47,049 nt of DNA from Candidatus Epulonipiscium sp. (GTDB taxonomy: Bacteria; Bacillota; Clostridia; Lachnospirales; Defluviitaleaceae): the NCBI GenBank assembly GCA_012519205.1, contig JAAYQR010000021.1, positions 1 to 47,049 of the forward strand, given 5' to 3'. Under the pieces are notes generated by a model. The model was not told where the DNA came from. It did not search any database and saw only the letters and a list, made by a program, of their open reading frames with translations. The translations under genes and the position numbers were made by a program. Numbering within the stretch: position 1 is the stretch's first letter; the number at the start of each line of letters is the position of its first letter. Positions 46,179 through 47,049 of this stretch are shown here, one piece after another.

Positions 46179-46242
46179 ATTTACCTCCATCCTTCATCTA
46201 AACATGCCCTCTAAATTATGATTCTTAGTATCAACTTATATC

Positions 46243-46356
46243 TATAATAAATGTAACCGCGAATAATTTCAACAAATAAATAGATTTCATATCCTATACT
46301 ATCTGTGGTTATATTTTCTAAAAAGAATATCTATATATATATAGATATCCTTTTTA
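46243..46356 (+). promoter_or_regulatory. Leader of the GDT1-type gene with a long AT hairpin
   Basis: A TATAAT (46243-46248) would start a leader of about 130 bases. It contains TAACCGC (46254-46260), able to pair with GTGGTTA (46305-46311), and then AAAAAG-ATATCTATA arms facing TATAGATAT-CTTTTT (46320-46355) ending in T5. The second hairpin looks like an intrinsic terminator inside the leader, 28 bp before the ATG, so attenuation is possible. I see no yybP-ykoY manganese motif. Confidence 0.4.
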
Positions 46357-46383
46357 AATCATCCAGAAATACGGGGGGCTACA

Positions 46384-46671
46384 ATGAATTGGAAACTTTT
46401 CTTCTCTGCTTTTATTACCTTATTTATTGCTGAATTAGGAGACAAAACACAATTAGCTGTATTTTGTATGAGTGCTGATAAAAAACAGCCGATTCCCATA
46501 TTTTTAGGTGCTTCTTTGGGATTAATACTTGTTACATTCATAGGGGCATTTTTCGGCGAATATTTATCCAAATTAATTCCACAGCATATTATAAAGCTTG
46601 TTGCTGGTTGTCTATTTATTGGAATTGGAATATTTGTTTTGAAGGAGGTCTTTTTTGAAATGTCGAAATAA
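46384..46671 (+). CDS. Half-size GDT1/TMEM165 (UPF0016) family transporter
   Basis: A 95-residue membrane protein with three hydrophobic helices (about 5-25, 38-60, 70-90). It has one copy of the family motif ELGDKTQ (about 17-23), which lines the cation path. Full GDT1 proteins have two such repeats and export manganese or calcium; a single-repeat protein must pair with itself or with a second half-size protein. No second half is encoded beside it in this window. Ribosome binding site GGGGGG. Confidence 0.88.
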   Translation: MNWKLFFSAFITLFIAELGDKTQLAVFCMSADKKQPIPIFLGASLGLILVTFIGAFFGEYLSKLIPQHIIKLVAGCLFIGIGIFVLKEVFFEMSK

Positions 46672-46674
46672 AAG

Positions 46675-46706
46675 AACCGTAGAAATAATACATTCTACGG
46701 TTTTTA
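46675..46706. terminator. Bidirectional terminator between the GDT1-type gene and tRNA-Cys
   Basis: AACCGTAGAA and TTCTACGGTT arms followed by T residues on the plus strand (and a T-rich tract on the minus strand) end both the transporter gene and the tRNA/5S transcript. Confidence 0.85.
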
Positions 46707-46778
<72 letters not shown>

Positions 46779-46797
46779 ATATTTTATTTTATTAAAT

Positions 46798-46914
46798 TCT
46801 GGCAGCCACCTACTCTCCCAGGTAGTCTCCCACCAAGTACCATCGGCCGTCTATGGCTTAACCGTCATGTTCGGTATGGGTATGGGTGTTTCCCATAGAC
46901 GCATCGCCACCAGA
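46798..46914 (-). rRNA. rrf: 5S ribosomal RNA
   Basis: The minus strand begins CTGGTGGCGATGCG and ends GTGGCTGCCAG, which pair as helix I, with the conserved CCCATACCGAACATG and GGTGGGAGACTACC segments. About 115-117 bases. It lies between tRNA-Glu and tRNA-Cys. Confidence 0.94.
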
Positions 46915-46924
46915 AATATATGAA

Positions 46925-46996
46925 TGACCCATAGGGGACTCGAACCCCTGTTACCGCCGTGAAAGGGCGGTGTCTTAACCGCTTGACCAATGGGCC
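46925..46996 (-). tRNA. tRNA-Glu (TTC)
   Basis: A complete cloverleaf on the minus strand: acceptor GGCCCAT/ATGGGTC, anticodon stem-loop CCGCC-CTTTCAC-GGCGG with TTC, T-loop GGTTCGAGTCC. CCA is not encoded. Confidence 0.95.
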
Positions 46997-47006
46997 CTAT
47001 GTATGA

Positions 47007-47049
47007 CTCCCCGAGTAGGATTCGAACCTACGACCCTCCGGTTAACAGC
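47007..47049 (-). tRNA. tRNA-Asn (GTT), 3' part only
   Basis: The window edge cuts the gene in the anticodon stem. Visible on the minus strand are CTGTTAACC with anticodon GTT, the T-arm GTAGGTTCGAATCCTAC and the 3' acceptor strand TCGGGGA with discriminator G. Confidence 0.9.

Noticed and set aside
46200-46383. yybP-ykoY manganese riboswitch before the GDT1-type gene
   Set aside because: The conserved loop sequences of this riboswitch are not present; only an AT hairpin and a weak pairing are seen.

Overview
The window is AT-rich DNA from a strictly anaerobic, starch-degrading, probably spore-forming member of the Bacillota (class Clostridia). The evidence is a glycyl-radical pyruvate formate-lyase with its activase, an NrdG activase, a two-cluster ferredoxin, a CwlD-type spore amidase, MecA, GdpP, T-box and SAM-I leaders, strong AGGAGG ribosome binding sites, and secreted amylases, one of them with S-layer anchoring domains. 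I cannot name the genus. No phage, insertion sequence or CRISPR array is visible.

Layout. 0.1-13.3 kb, minus strand: three starch enzymes, namely a 2826-residue surface-anchored amylopullulanase with two GH13 catalytic domains, a cytoplasmic type I pullulanase closely related to its pullulanase half, and a secreted alpha-amylase with three CBM25 starch-binding repeats. LacI/CcpA-type operators lie upstream. 13.7-15.2 kb: metY under a SAM-I riboswitch with a consensus promoter. 15.2-19.9 kb: trpEGDCF under a tryptophan T-box; trpB and trpA are absent. 20-23.6 kb: a frameshifted cwlD, a GH18 cell-wall protein and trxB. 23.8-27.2 kb: mecA, a DUF1858 protein, a CBS-domain inorganic pyrophosphatase and an esterase. 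27.6-32.1 kb: pflB-pflA, nrdG and a small ferredoxin, all plus strand, around one membrane-protein gene. 32.1-39.1 kb, minus strand: pheA, mazG-like, yybS-like, an 83-residue membrane protein, gdpP, rplI, dnaB and a MerR-family gene. 39.2-41.6 kb, plus strand: a partner-switching module (STAS, two RsbW-type proteins, receiver-PP2C phosphatase). 41.7-44.7 kb, minus strand: MoxR, DUF58 and a GAF-PAS protein. 44.8-46.2 kb: rpsF-ssb-rpsR and DUF951. 46.4 kb to the end: a half-size GDT1-type transporter on the plus strand, then tRNA-Cys, 5S rRNA, tRNA-Glu and a partial tRNA-Asn on the minus strand.

How it fits together. Surface amylopullulanase and secreted amylase would cut starch outside the cell, the cytoplasmic pullulanase would debranch imported oligosaccharides, and Pfl would convert the resulting pyruvate to acetyl-CoA and formate. 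Amino-acid supply is controlled at RNA level by SAM (metY) and uncharged tRNA-Trp (trp).

Most worth a second look: TrpG carries Gly79 where the glutaminase nucleophile Cys should be, with an altered oxyanion loop as well; the trp T-box has one specifier stem but two antiterminator/terminator units; the RsbW-like protein has Tyr in place of the N-box Asn, next to an intact second ATPase and a receiver-PP2C fusion; cwlD carries a one-base frameshift in a homopolymer; and the partner-switching/MoxR block interrupts the usual rpsF-ssb-rpsR to yybS-gdpP-rplI-dnaB neighbourhood.
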